64,000 nt of DNA from Methylomonas subterranea (GCF_024505185.1 NZ_JANIBJ010000013.1:1-64000); one strand, 5' to 3'; positions 14,932 through 24,968 are shown, counted from the stretch's first letter. Numbers and translations: made by a program. The notes: generated from the sequence alone by a model not told the origin.

Positions 14932-17420
14932 TTATATCGGCTGATTAGACGCGCTGGTGTCGAATTCCGCGCTCATCAAGCCGGGCTTAAGTAGTTCCGC
15001 ATCCACGGGTTTGCTAAACATATAACCTTGCAGCGAATCGCATTGCTGGCTTTTTAAAAATGACAATTGCGCCGCGGTTTCCACCCCTTCGGCAACCACA
15101 AACAGCTTAAGTTCGTGTGCCAGCGCAATGATCGCCCTCACCAGGGTCTTGCTGCCTTCATCGTCGGGCAGGTCGATGACAAAGGAACGGTCTATCTTAA
15201 CGCTCTGCACCGGAAAGCGGCGTAAATAGGTCAAACTGGAATAGCCGGTGCCGAAATCGTCTATGCTCAGCCGCACGCCCAGTTGTTGTAACTGATGCAA
15301 CACCTGCAGGGTGTTCTCCGGATCCTGCATGACCGCCGACTCGGTGATTTCCAGTTCCAGCGCTCCAGGTGGCAAACCGGTTTCGGCCAGGGTTTGATTT
15401 ATGGTTTGCAACAGGTTGGTTTCCATAAATTGGCGTGGAGAGACGTTGACCGCCACGCAATTGAACGGGCCATGGGTTTCCAGCCAGGCTTTTGCCTGCT
15501 GACAGGCAGTACGCAGCACCCAAGCGCCAATAGGCACGATGAGTCCGGTTTCCTCCGCCACGGAGATGAAACGGTCCGGATATACCAGGCCCCACTCCGG
15601 ATGCTGCCAACGTACCAGGGCCTCGACTCCAACCACCCGACCGCTACCGCTATCGATCTGAGGTTGGTAGTGCAGCCTCAGTTCGTCGTGGGCCAGGGCG
15701 TGTCGCAAACCCCGTTCTATGGTCATGCGCTCCAGCGAGCGTTCTGTCATCGCCAACGTATAAAACTGATAGTTGTTTTTGCCGCGTTCCTTGGCCAGAT
15801 ACATGGCGCTGTCGGCGTTCATCAACAGCGTATGGCTGTCCTTGCCGTCGTTGGGGTAAACGCTGATACCGATGCTGGCCGTGATTACAATATCGTTACC
15901 TTCCAGCGTGAAGGGCTGGGTCAGAATGTCTATAGTCTTTTCCGCGATCCTGCCGGCATCGTCGGCATGCGCGATATCGGTCAGCAGCACTACGAATTCG
16001 TCGCGCCCAAGCGGGCCAGCAAATCGTGGCGACGAACCGAACTCCTCAAACGCTCGCTGACGGCCTGCAGCAATAAATCACCCAACCTGTGCCCCAAGGT
16101 GTCGTTGATCAATTTGAAGCGATCCAGATCCAGATATAGCAGAGCCAGTTTGGTGTCATGCCGATTTACCGAGGACACGGCCTGTGTCAGGCTGCTATGA
16201 AACTGGTCGCGGTTCAACAAGCCGGTCAAGGGGTCGTGGTTGGCCAAGTAAATCAATTGCTGTTCGGCGTATTTGCGATTGGTAATATTCTGGACTTGAA
16301 TGATGAAATACTGCGGTTCGCCATCCGGGTCGCGTACCAGGGAGGCGCTCAGCATGATCCAGACCATTTTACCGACGGTTTTGTGAAAACATTCCACCTC
16401 GATTTGAAAGGTCGGGATTTGGTCCGCCAACAATTGCTTCATATGCCGGTCCAGTTCATGATTTTGCTGATCGCCGTGGGTCAGCATTTGTAAATTGGCG
16501 TTCAGCAGTTCATGGTTCGCATAGCCGAATATTTCGCATAGCGCTTGGTTGACTTGCAGGAAGTCGCCGTTCAGGGCCACCAATGCCATGCCGATGGCGG
16601 CCAGCTCGAATGCGCTGTGGAAACGCTCCTCGCTCTCGCGCAGTTGTTGTTCCATTTCCCTGCGGGCGCTGATGTCGCGAAATACCATTACCGCCCCCAG
16701 CAAACTGCCGTCATCGTCCAAAATAGGGGCAGCACCGTCGTCAACCGGAAACTGAACGCCGGATTGATTCACCAGCAGCGTGGCGCAATTCAAATGGGTG
16801 ACTTCCAGGTTTTTCAGGGATATAAGCACTGGGTTTTCGATGATCGCGCGATCCGCTTCTCTCCGCAGCGTGATGACATCGCCTATGGATGCGCCTCTGA
16901 CTTGTTCCAGTGTGTGTTCCGTGGCCGTCTCGGCGGCCGGATTCATGAAGCGAATCCGGCCCCGTTCATCCGTGGCGATCACGGCGTCGCTGATGCAATG
17001 CAGTGTCTTGCCGAACCACTGTTCGCTTTCCTTAAGCTTGCGTTCCAACTGGTGTTTATACAGCGCCACTTCTATGGAAGCATGCAGTTCGTCGGGACGA
17101 AACGGTTTGATCAAGTAACCGTAGGCGCCCGTGGCTTTTGCGCGTCTTAAGGTGTTGGGATCGCTGTAGGCCGTCAGGAATATCACCGGAATGTGTAGCG
17201 TATTGCTAATTGCCCGCGCGGCACTGATTCCGTCCATGTCGCCCTTGAGCACGATATCCATCATGACCAAATCCGGCTTGTGTTCGTGGGCCAGGGAAAT
17301 GGCTTGTCCACCGGAAAATGCGGTCGCCACCACTTCATAGCCGAAATCCGTCAATTGTTTACGGATATCCATAGCGATGATGCCTTCGTCTTCGACTATC
17401 ATGATTTTATTGCTTAGCAT
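14932..17420 (-). pseudogene. Response regulator REC-PAS-PAS-GGDEF-EAL, frameshifted in the GGDEF motif
   Basis: Two consecutive frames (15990-17420 and 14932-15990) together encode one c-di-GMP regulator. The first has a REC domain with phospho-acceptor D55 (LVMMDIVLKG), two PAS domains and a GGDEF N-terminal half ending LLARLGATNS-stop. The second resumes VVLLTDIAHADDAGRIA and continues through the rest of GGDEF and an EAL domain (YQPQIDS, VGVEALVRWQHPEWG, DDFGTGYSSLTYLRRF). At about 16002-16006 the DNA reads TTGGGCGCGACGAATTC; one extra G would restore LARLGGDEFVVLL. It is either a genuine pseudogene or a sequencing error. It follows the kinase by 16 bp. Confidence 0.85.
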
Positions 17421-17436
17421 GGCGGGTTACTCCTGT

Positions 17437-19221
17437 TCAGGAAAGTTCGGCAAAGCGCAGGGTAAAACTGGTGCCGTCGGTCCTGTCCAGGCTCATTTGC
17501 CCCAGCAACTGCTTGGTCAGGGTGTCGACCAATTGCAGCCCCAGCGAGCTGGTGTTTTTGAAATCCAGTTCCGGCGGGAGGCCAACACCGTTATCGCTGA
17601 TTGTCAGTTCAAACTCGGCTTCGCTTCGAATGAAGCCGATACGGATTTCCCCTGTCTTGTCGTCCGGAAACGCATATTTCAAGGCATTTGATACCAATTC
17701 GTTGATGATGAGTCCGCAAGGAATCGCGGTGTCCATATCCAGAAATACGTTGTCTATCCGCAGGCTAATCAGGACATTTCCGGCATGCGTGCCGTAACCG
17801 TACAGCAAATGATTGACCAAACTGCGAATGTATTCGTTGAAATCAATTCTGGCCAGATCCTTGGACTGGTAAAGTTTTTCATGCAACAAGGCCATGGCTT
17901 TGATGCGGTCGGCGCTTTGTTTTAACAGGTCAGCCGTATTTTGATTATTGACGCTGCCGGCTTGCAGATTGATCAGGCTGGATACCACCTGCAGGTTGTT
18001 CTTTACCCGATGGTAAACTTCCTTAAGCAACATTTCCTTTTCGTTGAGCGCTTGCCTCAATTTATCGTTGGCGTTCTTGCGTTCTGTGATATCGACAATG
18101 GAGCTGAGCACGATGTTGCCGTTTTCATCGTCTATCAGGCCCAGACCGATTTCCACCGGAAATTCGCTACCGTCCTTGCGCAGTCCGTAAAGATCGCGTC
18201 CGGCGCCCATGGGGCGCGAGACCGGTGCGGCCAGATAGGCTTGGCGGAAGGCGATATGGGCAGATCGGAAGCGTTCCGGCACCAGCAATTCTACTTCCCG
18301 ACCAATCAACTCGTTGCGCTGGTAGCCGAATGACAACTCGGTTTGAGCATTGACCATGACAATCCGGCCTGACTCGTTGATCATGACGATGGCATTCGGC
18401 GCCGACTCCACGGCTTGACGGAACCGGCGCTCCATGCGCTTCCGGGCGGTGATATCGACAATCGAACTGAGCACCAGGGTTTCCGCATGGTTTTCTATCA
18501 GCCCGAGGCCGATCTCCACCGGGAATTCACTGCCGTCCTTGCGGCGTCCGTAGAGATCCCGCCCCGCGCCCATGGGCCGGGACTCCGGCTTAACCAAATA
18601 AGCTTGGCGAAAACCGATATGCGCATCCCTAAAGCGTTCCGGCACCAACATTTCCACGGTTTTTCCGAGCATTTCCTCGCGGCTGTACCCGAATGAATGT
18701 TCTGCTTGGGCATTCACCATCAGCATTGTTCCCGAGGCGTTTACCATTACAAAGGCTGTCGGAGCCGACTCCACGGCATGTCTAAGTCTATCCTCGAGCT
18801 GTTTATGCGCGGAAATATTCTCGTGGATGATGATGACGCTGCCCAGTTCCTGGTCTGGAAACGGCATGACTTTACCGCTAAACCACAACTGCCCGGATGG
18901 CGAGGGAAGAGAGTATTCCATTACAAATTGACTGCCGGCGCCGTTTAATACCGTGCGTATGCCGTTTGCAAAAGCCATGCCGCCTCTGGCGACGGCATGA
19001 CCGGCTTCCAACAGTTCGAGATAGTTTTGACCGGTTTCGATTTGGAATTCAGCTCGGCCGACGCTGTGTTGCCGTTCGAAATCCAGCCAAGGCTTGTTGA
19101 TCTGCAAGATATTGCCGGCCGCGTCCAGCACGCAAAAATGTCCGGACAACGCACCGAGCACCGCTCGGGCAAAGCGCTCGGTATGATTCGAATGGCTGAC
19201 AGCATCAATACCCTGCAACAT
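17437..19221 (-). CDS. PAS-PAS-PAS sensor histidine kinase (HisKA_2 type)
   Basis: The 594-aa cytosolic kinase has no transmembrane segments. A divergent PAS domain (about 20-135) is followed by two nearly duplicate PAS domains (about 145-260 and 266-381), each with GAGRDLYG-R-KDGSEFPVE and VLSSIVDIT. The HisKA_2-type H-box is EVYHRVKNNLQVVSSLINLQ with phospho-acceptor H404, then an N-box INELVSNALKYAF and G-boxes DNGVGLP and GLQLV. The HRVKNNL form is typical of HWE/HisKA_2 kinases that lack classical DHp features. It lies directly before the response regulator on the same strand, implying a cognate pair that controls c-di-GMP output. Confidence 0.88.
   Translation of the reverse strand: MLQGIDAVSHSNHTERFARAVLGALSGHFCVLDAAGNILQINKPWLDFERQHSVGRAEFQIETGQNYLELLEAGHAVARGGMAFANGIRTVLNGAGSQFVMEYSLPSPSGQLWFSGKVMPFPDQELGSVIIIHENISAHKQLEDRLRHAVESAPTAFVMVNASGTMLMVNAQAEHSFGYSREEMLGKTVEMLVPERFRDAHIGFRQAYLVKPESRPMGAGRDLYGRRKDGSEFPVEIGLGLIENHAETLVLSSIVDITARKRMERRFRQAVESAPNAIVMINESGRIVMVNAQTELSFGYQRNELIGREVELLVPERFRSAHIAFRQAYLAAPVSRPMGAGRDLYGLRKDGSEFPVEIGLGLIDDENGNIVLSSIVDITERKNANDKLRQALNEKEMLLKEVYHRVKNNLQVVSSLINLQAGSVNNQNTADLLKQSADRIKAMALLHEKLYQSKDLARIDFNEYIRSLVNHLLYGYGTHAGNVLISLRIDNVFLDMDTAIPCGLIINELVSNALKYAFPDDKTGEIRIGFIRSEAEFELTISDNGVGLPPELDFKNTSSLGLQLVDTLTKQLLGQMSLDRTDGTSFTLRFAELS
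18079..18789 (-). repeat. Internal duplication of a PAS-coding segment in the kinase gene
   Basis: Two segments of about 350 bp (18079-18426 and 18442-18789) encode PAS domains with near-identical residues, including LVPERFR-AHI-FRQAYL and PMGAGRDLYG. The repeat period is 121 codons. It looks like a recent tandem duplication. Confidence 0.7.
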
Positions 19222-19681
19222 AGGCGCCCCCCTTGGTTTGGCCGTAGGTTACAGCATGGCAGTCCAGCTTTCAAACTCCGTCGTCTGTTTAGGCATTGCC
19301 TGGAGGGTGTTTGCCTATCCATGCGTTGTACTGGGGCTGGCCGAGGAAATTGTCCGAAACCCTCGGCATAGCGCGCGGCTAGCGACAGACCTTATACCAA
19401 GCGCTTTCGGCCTTAATCGACAGGAATGTGTTGCGGCCTATTTTGGGCCTGATTGGATTCGGAAAGGGTTGTATTCGATGTTTCCGGCAAATTCAAATAA
19501 ATACGGCTAATCCCGCAAGACAAGGACAATTTCAGTCTTGAACTTCACGGCTCCAATTGGCACAGGCGTCAGGCTCAACTTCCGACTCGCTTTATAAGTT
19601 GGAGGCGGCGAACATGGAATTAGTGTGCCACCATGCCGCCTTGGTTGGGTGGGCGGAAGGTGGCACGGGTATTGGCCGAAA
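19222..19681. other. Gap of 460 bp between the kinase and pilQ; hairpin but no gene
   Basis: The stretch holds the presumed promoter of the kinase operon and the hairpin at 19625-19666. A 90-codon frame on the plus strand (19238-19510) has no protein character and is not called. Confidence 0.45.
19625..19666 (-). terminator. Candidate hairpin terminator downstream of pilQ
   Basis: GTGCCACC-AT-GCCGCC (19625-19640) pairs with GGCGG-AA-GGTGGCAC (19652-19666), about 13 bp with a small bulge. There is no clear T-tract on the minus strand after the stem, so factor-dependent termination or mRNA-end protection is equally possible. Confidence 0.4.
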
Positions 19682-21934
19682 TTACGGCTGCTGAATTTTA
19701 TTTTTCACGATTTTTGGCGTTACAAAAATCAACAATTCGCTTTTGGTATCTTCCATATTTTTATTGGGCGTAAACAACCAACCGAAGCCGGGGATGTCTC
19801 CAAACCATGGCACGGAACGCTTTGTGTCATTGACATTGGATTCGTAGACTCCGCCCAACACCACGGTTTCGCCGTCTTCCACCTGTACCCGGGTGTGGAC
19901 GTTTTTCTTTTCGATAGCCAGTGCGGTACCGCCTTGGGCTTGCGGAACCGGCAAGCCGGGAGCGTCCTTGCTGACTTCGATTTCCATGATGATACTGCCC
20001 GATGGTGTGATTTGCGGGGTGACGTCCATCACCAGGGTCGCATCAATGAATTCGGTATTGGTGCCCTGATTGGCCGACGCGGCCGTAAATGGAATTTGCT
20101 GACCCTGTTCGATATGGGCAAGTTGCCGGTCCGAGGTCAGTACCCTGGGGTTTGCCAGCTGTTCGCCCTTGCGTTCATTTTGCAAGGCATCGATTTCCAG
20201 GCTCAACAGATAATTCGCGCCGCTGGCCAGCGTCATGGCCAAGGCGCCCGGTGGACTGGCGGCGGCCAGGGTATAGCCCAGATCGGCCAACGCGCCCACG
20301 TCCGCCGTACTGCTGCTGCGAACGGTGCCGACACCAAATCGCATACCCAGGTCTCTGGCGAAGCCGGTATTTGCAATCACAATGCGGGCTTCTATCATCA
20401 CTTGCCTGACCGGAATATCCAGTTTGGCAATCATCTTGTGAATTTCTTCCAGTTGAGTGGCGGTATCCTTGACGATCAAGATGTTCGTTCTGCCGTCGGC
20501 GATCACGGAACCGCGGGGCGAGAGTATGCGCATATTCGCCACCGTGCCCGCGGTACCGCCGGTACCGCCGGTTTGCACTTGCGCGCCTCCACCGGCACCG
20601 GCTCCCGTCGCGCCACAGACCCCTCCACCCCCTCCAGCCCCTCCAGCGCCGCCTGTACTCCTGCCGCCGCTTGCATTGGCCGCGGTGGCGGAAACACTGC
20701 GTCCGAGCAAAATCGCGCAAATATTTTCCGCCTTGGCGTAGTTGATTTGGATATTTTCAGTTTTTAAAGGCTCGAGCTCTTCTTGCACTCTTCTGGCTTC
20801 CAACTCCTTTTCTTCCAAAACCTTAATTTCTTCGGTAGGCCCAACCAAAATCACGTTACCGTTTTCTCGCTTGGACAAACCGCGCAGTTTCATGACCACA
20901 TCCAAAACCTGATCCCATGGCACGTCGTTGACATGCAAGGCAATGGAGCCCGATACGGAATCGGTGGTGATAATATTGATTTCCTTTCCCTCTTCGGTTT
21001 TGACGTGATCGGCCAGGATCATCAAAACCGCTTTGACATCAATTTCCTGAAAATTCAAGGATAATTTACTGCCGATATAAGGCGTTTTTTCCCGCATTTG
21101 CGCTTCTTTTTCCGCCGGCGTCATCGGCCTGAATTCCACCGTCAATAAATTATCGGCCTGATAAGACGAATAATCGTAGTTGGGGTTGTTGGGCGTGATG
21201 GTAATTGCGACTCCCTCGCCGCGCGGCATGGCTTCGATTTTTTGCACGGGGGTGGCGAAGTCCGCCACGTCGTAACTTTTGATCAGTGACTCGGGAATTT
21301 TGGTGTTTAAAAAGTTCAACACCACTTTCCCTCCGGTCTGCTTGGCATCGACCACGGTATTGGGAGTGCTAAGTCCCAACAACAAACGACCTTCACCGTT
21401 GGGTCCGCGTCGAAAGTCTATGCTTTTGATGGATTGCTCGGGCAGAAAGCGGCTGAGGGCGGTTTGCTTGGCGGCGCTGGTTTGGACGATTTTGTTGACC
21501 GTGGCCAGAGATCCGGCCGATTTCAGCATGATGTAATATTTGTTGCCGTCGATTTTGGTTTCATAAGGCACTTTTTCCGTCAGGTTGATTACGATGCGTG
21601 TGCGGCCCGATGCCTCCACCACATATACCGTATTAGCCGCGCCTTGATTAATGGGAAAGCTTTTTTTGGCCAGATTGCTTTTGACGCCTTCAAAGTCCAA
21701 TGCCAATCTTGAGGGATTATCGGTTTGAAATATTTTCGGCTCGAAGGCATTACCGCTCAGTTCCAGCTGGATTTGCAGCTGATTACCCGCCAAACTGGAA
21801 AACTCCAAATTGTTGATCGTCATTTCTTCGGCTGAAACCGAAAAAATCCATAGCGTCAAAGTCAGCATTAATAGCCATTGACGAGCAAGTCGGCTGTGTA
21901 AATTCCCCATCATCATATTCTGCTTAGTACTCAT
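19682..21934 (-). CDS. pilQ: Type IV pilus secretin PilQ
   Basis: The 750-aa protein has a signal peptide (about residues 15-35), AMIN-type beta domains (about 40-260), an N0/secretin_N region (LSLNFQEIDVKAVLMILADH, about 290), an N1 domain (ENIQINYAKAENI) and a C-terminal secretin beta-domain (about 500-750) with LANPRVLTSDRQ, QGQQIPF and VVLGGVYE. It forms the outer-membrane pore for the pilus. Residues about 415-460 form an unusually Gly-rich insert (GGAGGAGGGGGVCGATG) with one Cys, inside or beside the N1 domain. It is the last gene of pilMNOPQ, separated from pilP by 14 bp. Confidence 0.93.
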   Translation of the reverse strand: MSTKQNMMMGNLHSRLARQWLLMLTLTLWIFSVSAEEMTINNLEFSSLAGNQLQIQLELSGNAFEPKIFQTDNPSRLALDFEGVKSNLAKKSFPINQGAANTVYVVEASGRTRIVINLTEKVPYETKIDGNKYYIMLKSAGSLATVNKIVQTSAAKQTALSRFLPEQSIKSIDFRRGPNGEGRLLLGLSTPNTVVDAKQTGGKVVLNFLNTKIPESLIKSYDVADFATPVQKIEAMPRGEGVAITITPNNPNYDYSSYQADNLLTVEFRPMTPAEKEAQMREKTPYIGSKLSLNFQEIDVKAVLMILADHVKTEEGKEINIITTDSVSGSIALHVNDVPWDQVLDVVMKLRGLSKRENGNVILVGPTEEIKVLEEKELEARRVQEELEPLKTENIQINYAKAENICAILLGRSVSATAANASGGRSTGGAGGAGGGGGVCGATGAGAGGGAQVQTGGTGGTAGTVANMRILSPRGSVIADGRTNILIVKDTATQLEEIHKMIAKLDIPVRQVMIEARIVIANTGFARDLGMRFGVGTVRSSSTADVGALADLGYTLAAASPPGALAMTLASGANYLLSLEIDALQNERKGEQLANPRVLTSDRQLAHIEQGQQIPFTAASANQGTNTEFIDATLVMDVTPQITPSGSIIMEIEVSKDAPGLPVPQAQGGTALAIEKKNVHTRVQVEDGETVVLGGVYESNVNDTKRSVPWFGDIPGFGWLFTPNKNMEDTKSELLIFVTPKIVKNKIQQP

Positions 21935-21948
21935 GTCTGTAACCTTAA

Positions 21949-22503
21949 TTACTCAGTCAACGCTAATGTTGCTTGTTGTTCGCGCCAAGTTCCCGGTTTA
22001 TCGGGCACGATTTCCATTAATTCGATTTTGTCTTCGAGGATACGGATAATCTTGCCGTAATTTTGACCCATATGATTACCCACCTGAACGCTATGTATTG
22101 TCCCGTCCTTGGCTTTTATTAAACCCCACAGGCCGCGTTCCGATTTCAGGGTTCCCATCATCCTCAATGTGTCGAGCGAAAAAGCCTCCAGTTCTTCCTT
22201 CCGGCGGTCGGTATCCGGCCGAATGCCGCTGACTCCCGAAAGGTCCAGCCCCCCGCTGTCCGTGCTTTTTTCTGCGGGTCGAAATGGGTCTCGCAAACCC
22301 TCGGGTTTGAATACAAAACTTTCGACTATCTTTTTTTCCGGCAATGGCGCTATGGTTTCCTTGGGTCTGGCCTTGACCTCGTTTATAAATTTGGTCAAAT
22401 CACTCACATCGTCACCGCCACATGCTGTCATCAATCCGGACAAAACCACAAGGATCAGACTGAACGGGCGTTTTGGAGTTAACGACTGTGTTGCCAACAT
22501 CAT
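21949..22503 (-). CDS. pilP: Type IV pilus inner-membrane lipoprotein PilP
   Basis: The 184-aa protein starts MMLATQSLTPKRPFSLILVV and reaches a lipobox (LMTAC) with acceptor Cys near residue 28. The PilP core has FKPEGLRDPFRPAE and KSERGLWGLIKAKDGTIHSV, ending with VGNHMGQNYGKIIRI, the typical HR-domain fold. It links the PilN/PilO complex to the PilQ secretin across the periplasm. It overlaps pilO by four bases. Confidence 0.93.
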   Translation of the reverse strand: MMLATQSLTPKRPFSLILVVLSGLMTACGGDDVSDLTKFINEVKARPKETIAPLPEKKIVESFVFKPEGLRDPFRPAEKSTDSGGLDLSGVSGIRPDTDRRKEELEAFSLDTLRMMGTLKSERGLWGLIKAKDGTIHSVQVGNHMGQNYGKIIRILEDKIELMEIVPDKPGTWREQQATLALTE

Positions 22504-23132
22504 TTACCCCCTCGTTTTTTGGCCTTTGTCGGCGCCGCAACATTGGGATCGCCTTCATTGTAGGTCTTGATAACAGCCGACATGAGCATGGCGCCTTTTT
22601 TATCCTTATCGTCCTTGGCAAACGGCGTGATATTCACATTGTGTACGGTGACAATTCTGGGTAAGGATGCCAATCCGCTGACAAATAACCCAAGCTCTTC
22701 GTATTTACCCACTACCTGTATATTGATGGGCAATTCCGAATAAAACTCCTTGCGTACCTCTCCGCTGGGCTGGAACAGCTTAAACTCCAGGCCGCTGGCC
22801 AAACCGGTTTGGGAAATATCCACCAACAAATTGGCGACTTCCGCTTTGGTGGGCATCTGTTTCAGCATATCGCCCAGGGAGGATTCTATTTGTTCCAACT
22901 GCTCCCGATAGTCCTGCAAATTGATGGCTTTTTTCTGCTTGTTTTCAAAGGAACTTTTAAGACTTTCTTCTTCTTTTTCCAGCACCTCTAGCTCATCGAG
23001 CTGAGGAATACTGACGTAATAAACATCGGCGATAATTACCAGCAAGGATACGATGCAACCGGCGGCAATTTTTATCGGGGTGGGCCAGCCCCCCGCCGCA
23101 TTGATATCCCAATTCACTTCCGATAGATTCAT
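22500..23132 (-). CDS. pilO: Type IV pilus alignment protein PilO
   Basis: The 210-aa bitopic inner-membrane protein has a transmembrane segment at about residues 20-40 (IAAGCIVSLLVIIADVYYV), a coiled coil (EVLEKEEESLKSSFENKQKK) and a ferredoxin-like periplasmic domain containing LEFKLFQPSGEVRKEFYSELP and VGKYEELGLFVSGLASLPRI. It pairs with PilN in the alignment complex that connects the cytoplasmic PilM ring to PilP/PilQ. It overlaps both pilN and pilP by four bases, as in the conserved operon. Confidence 0.93.
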   Translation of the reverse strand: MNLSEVNWDINAAGGWPTPIKIAAGCIVSLLVIIADVYYVSIPQLDELEVLEKEEESLKSSFENKQKKAINLQDYREQLEQIESSLGDMLKQMPTKAEVANLLVDISQTGLASGLEFKLFQPSGEVRKEFYSELPINIQVVGKYEELGLFVSGLASLPRIVTVHNVNITPFAKDDKDKKGAMLMSAVIKTYNEGDPNVAAPTKAKKRGGK

Positions 23133-23701
23133 TTCGCGGCTCCCGTCTGATCATCAGCTGCGTTTCTGCCCTGTTTCGCGGTCATGGAAAAATCGTTCAT
23201 CTGGCCGCTGCTTTTGCCTTCGCCCTTGATGACGCCCAATACCGGGCTATGCAACCATTCCGAATTGTCTATCGCCCGCATATAGGCCGAAATGCGGGCG
23301 TTGGACTCGGCCTTGCCGTCCAGGGTCAATGTGGTTTCAACCTGAACAAACTTGGTCAAATAAATGCCTTCCGGGGTAACCTTTGCCATTTCGTCGAACA
23401 AGTGCACAATTTCGGGCCGGCTTTCCTGGAGTTTTTGAATGACATCAATCTTGGTCAGCAACTTGTTTTTCTTGTCCTCGATATCTTTGATTTCCGCGAT
23501 TTTTTTATCCAGTACGGCGATTTCATTCTTAAGCATTTGATTGCGGAAATTCTGGTGCTCTTTTAAGCCTTCGATGTACAGATACACCAAGCCCAGCACC
23601 ACTATCGTCGCCACCACGGCGGCGCCAATGCCGGCCGCAAAATCCTGCTGTTGCTTCTTGCGTAACTCCTCGCGCCAGGGAAGTAAGTTGATTCTTGCCA
23701 T
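23129..23701 (-). CDS. pilN: Type IV pilus assembly protein PilN
   Basis: The start is ATG 23701 (MARINLLPWREELRKKQQQ), giving 190 aa. The canonical INLLPWRE motif at the N-terminus binds PilM in the cytoplasm. A transmembrane segment at about residues 20-42 and a coiled coil with a periplasmic ferredoxin-like domain follow. A longer frame opens upstream, but its extra residues lie within the end of pilM. The start codon overlaps the pilM stop by one base (TAATG). Confidence 0.93.
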   Translation of the reverse strand: MARINLLPWREELRKKQQQDFAAGIGAAVVATIVVLGLVYLYIEGLKEHQNFRNQMLKNEIAVLDKKIAEIKDIEDKKNKLLTKIDVIQKLQESRPEIVHLFDEMAKVTPEGIYLTKFVQVETTLTLDGKAESNARISAYMRAIDNSEWLHSPVLGVIKGEGKSSGQMNDFSMTAKQGRNAADDQTGAAK

Positions 23702-24762
23702 TAATCGAAACTCCTTAGCGCCAGGCCGCAAGCAATCATCATGGCTGGCGTATCGTTGCTTAAACTTTGCGGCTTCACGCGATTCGAAAGCGCCATATTG
23801 ATAAAGGGATTGGCGATGTAGGAAGGGATACCCAGGTCACGTTCGACCAATTTTTCCAGGCCGGCGATCGAAGCGCAGCCGCCAGCCAAAATTAATGCAT
23901 CGACGCCTCTGTTCGCGCTGGATGAGACAAAAAATTGCAGCGATCGGGCAATCTGCTGCAGCATGGCTTTCTTGAAAGGCTCCAACACGTCCGGAATATA
24001 GTTATCCGGCAGTCCGCCATGCCGTTTGGCGAGCCCCGCCTCTTCATACGACAGTCCGTAGCGGCGCTGAATTTCTTCCGTGAGCTGCTTTCCGCCAAAG
24101 CCCTGCTCGCGGGTGTAAATGGTTTTGCCTTCGTGCAAGATATTCAATGATGTCATGGTGGCGCCGATATCGGCTATCGCCACGGTTTTGTGTTCCACTC
24201 TTTCGGGCAATTGGTCAACCAACAAGGTAAAGGCATTTTCCATGGCAAATGCCTCAACATCCACAATGGCGGCTTTTAAGCCGGCGTAAGCCAAGGCCTC
24301 AACCCGGTCTTCTATATTTTCCCGCCGCGAAGCGGCCAACAACACATCCAGCATTTCCGGGTTGCTTTTCGATACGCCCTGCACATCGAAGTCGAGGTTT
24401 ACTTCATCCAGCGAATAAGGAATATATTGATCCGCCTCCACCATGATCTGTTCTTCCATCTCGGCGGTACTCAGCGACGCCGGCATGGATATGATTTTGG
24501 TCATCACCGAAGAGCCGGCCACGGCGACGCACGCGCGCTTGGCCTTGCTGCCGGATTGTTTGACCGCCGTTCTTATGGCATTGCCTATCAGTTCTACATT
24601 GGTAATGTTTTTATCAATAATCGCGTCCTGCGGAAGCGGCGCCACCGCATAGCTCTCAACCTTGAAGCGAGCGCCGGTTCGACTCAATTCCAATAATTTA
24701 ACCGCTGCCGTGCTGATATCGATACCAAGCAATGCGGACTGATTCCTGTTAAACCAGCTCAT
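23701..24762 (-). CDS. pilM: Type IV pilus assembly ATPase-like protein PilM
   Basis: The 353-aa actin-like protein begins with the FtsA/MreB-fold phosphate-binding region (ALLGIDISTAAVKLLELSR). Further typical motifs are ADIGATMTSLNILHEGKTIYTREQ with GGKQLTEEI, and the C-terminal ILAGGCASIAGLEKLV. It forms the cytoplasmic ring that engages PilN. It is the first gene of pilMNOPQ, transcribed away from mrcA, an arrangement found in many gammaproteobacteria. Confidence 0.93.
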   Translation of the reverse strand: MSWFNRNQSALLGIDISTAAVKLLELSRTGARFKVESYAVAPLPQDAIIDKNITNVELIGNAIRTAVKQSGSKAKRACVAVAGSSVMTKIISMPASLSTAEMEEQIMVEADQYIPYSLDEVNLDFDVQGVSKSNPEMLDVLLAASRRENIEDRVEALAYAGLKAAIVDVEAFAMENAFTLLVDQLPERVEHKTVAIADIGATMTSLNILHEGKTIYTREQGFGGKQLTEEIQRRYGLSYEEAGLAKRHGGLPDNYIPDVLEPFKKAMLQQIARSLQFFVSSSANRGVDALILAGGCASIAGLEKLVERDLGIPSYIANPFINMALSNRVKPQSLSNDTPAMMIACGLALRSFD

Positions 24763-24836
24763 GAATGAAACCTATTAAACGTAAATATATTAAAAGGATC
24801 CGTAATCTTTCTAAAAAAAATTGCAGAATCCAACTT

Positions 24837-24864
24837 TTGAGCAAGTATAGATAGGTTTTATAAT
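24837..24864 (+). promoter_or_regulatory. Putative sigma70 promoter of mrcA
   Basis: TTGAGC (24837-24842), 16 bases, then a perfect TATAAT (24859-24864) lie about 105 bp before the mrcA start codon, in the divergent region with pilM. The consensus match is good, although the long leader is unusual. Confidence 0.5.
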
Positions 24865-24968
24865 TTTCACACCCCAAGCGCACGGTAATTTCCAACTTTC
24901 GGTTGTCCCCTTGCCCAAAAGCGGGTATTTTGCCCGCCATCATCAAACCCGATTAAATTCCGAACTCC

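Noticed and set aside
14932-15990. Separate EAL-domain gene starting at GTG 15990
   Set aside because: The break lies precisely inside GGDEF, so a frameshifted single gene is the better explanation, although independent translation cannot be excluded.
19238-19510. 90-codon plus-strand frame in the kinase-pilQ gap
   Set aside because: No ribosome binding site and no protein character; it overlaps the presumed kinase promoter.
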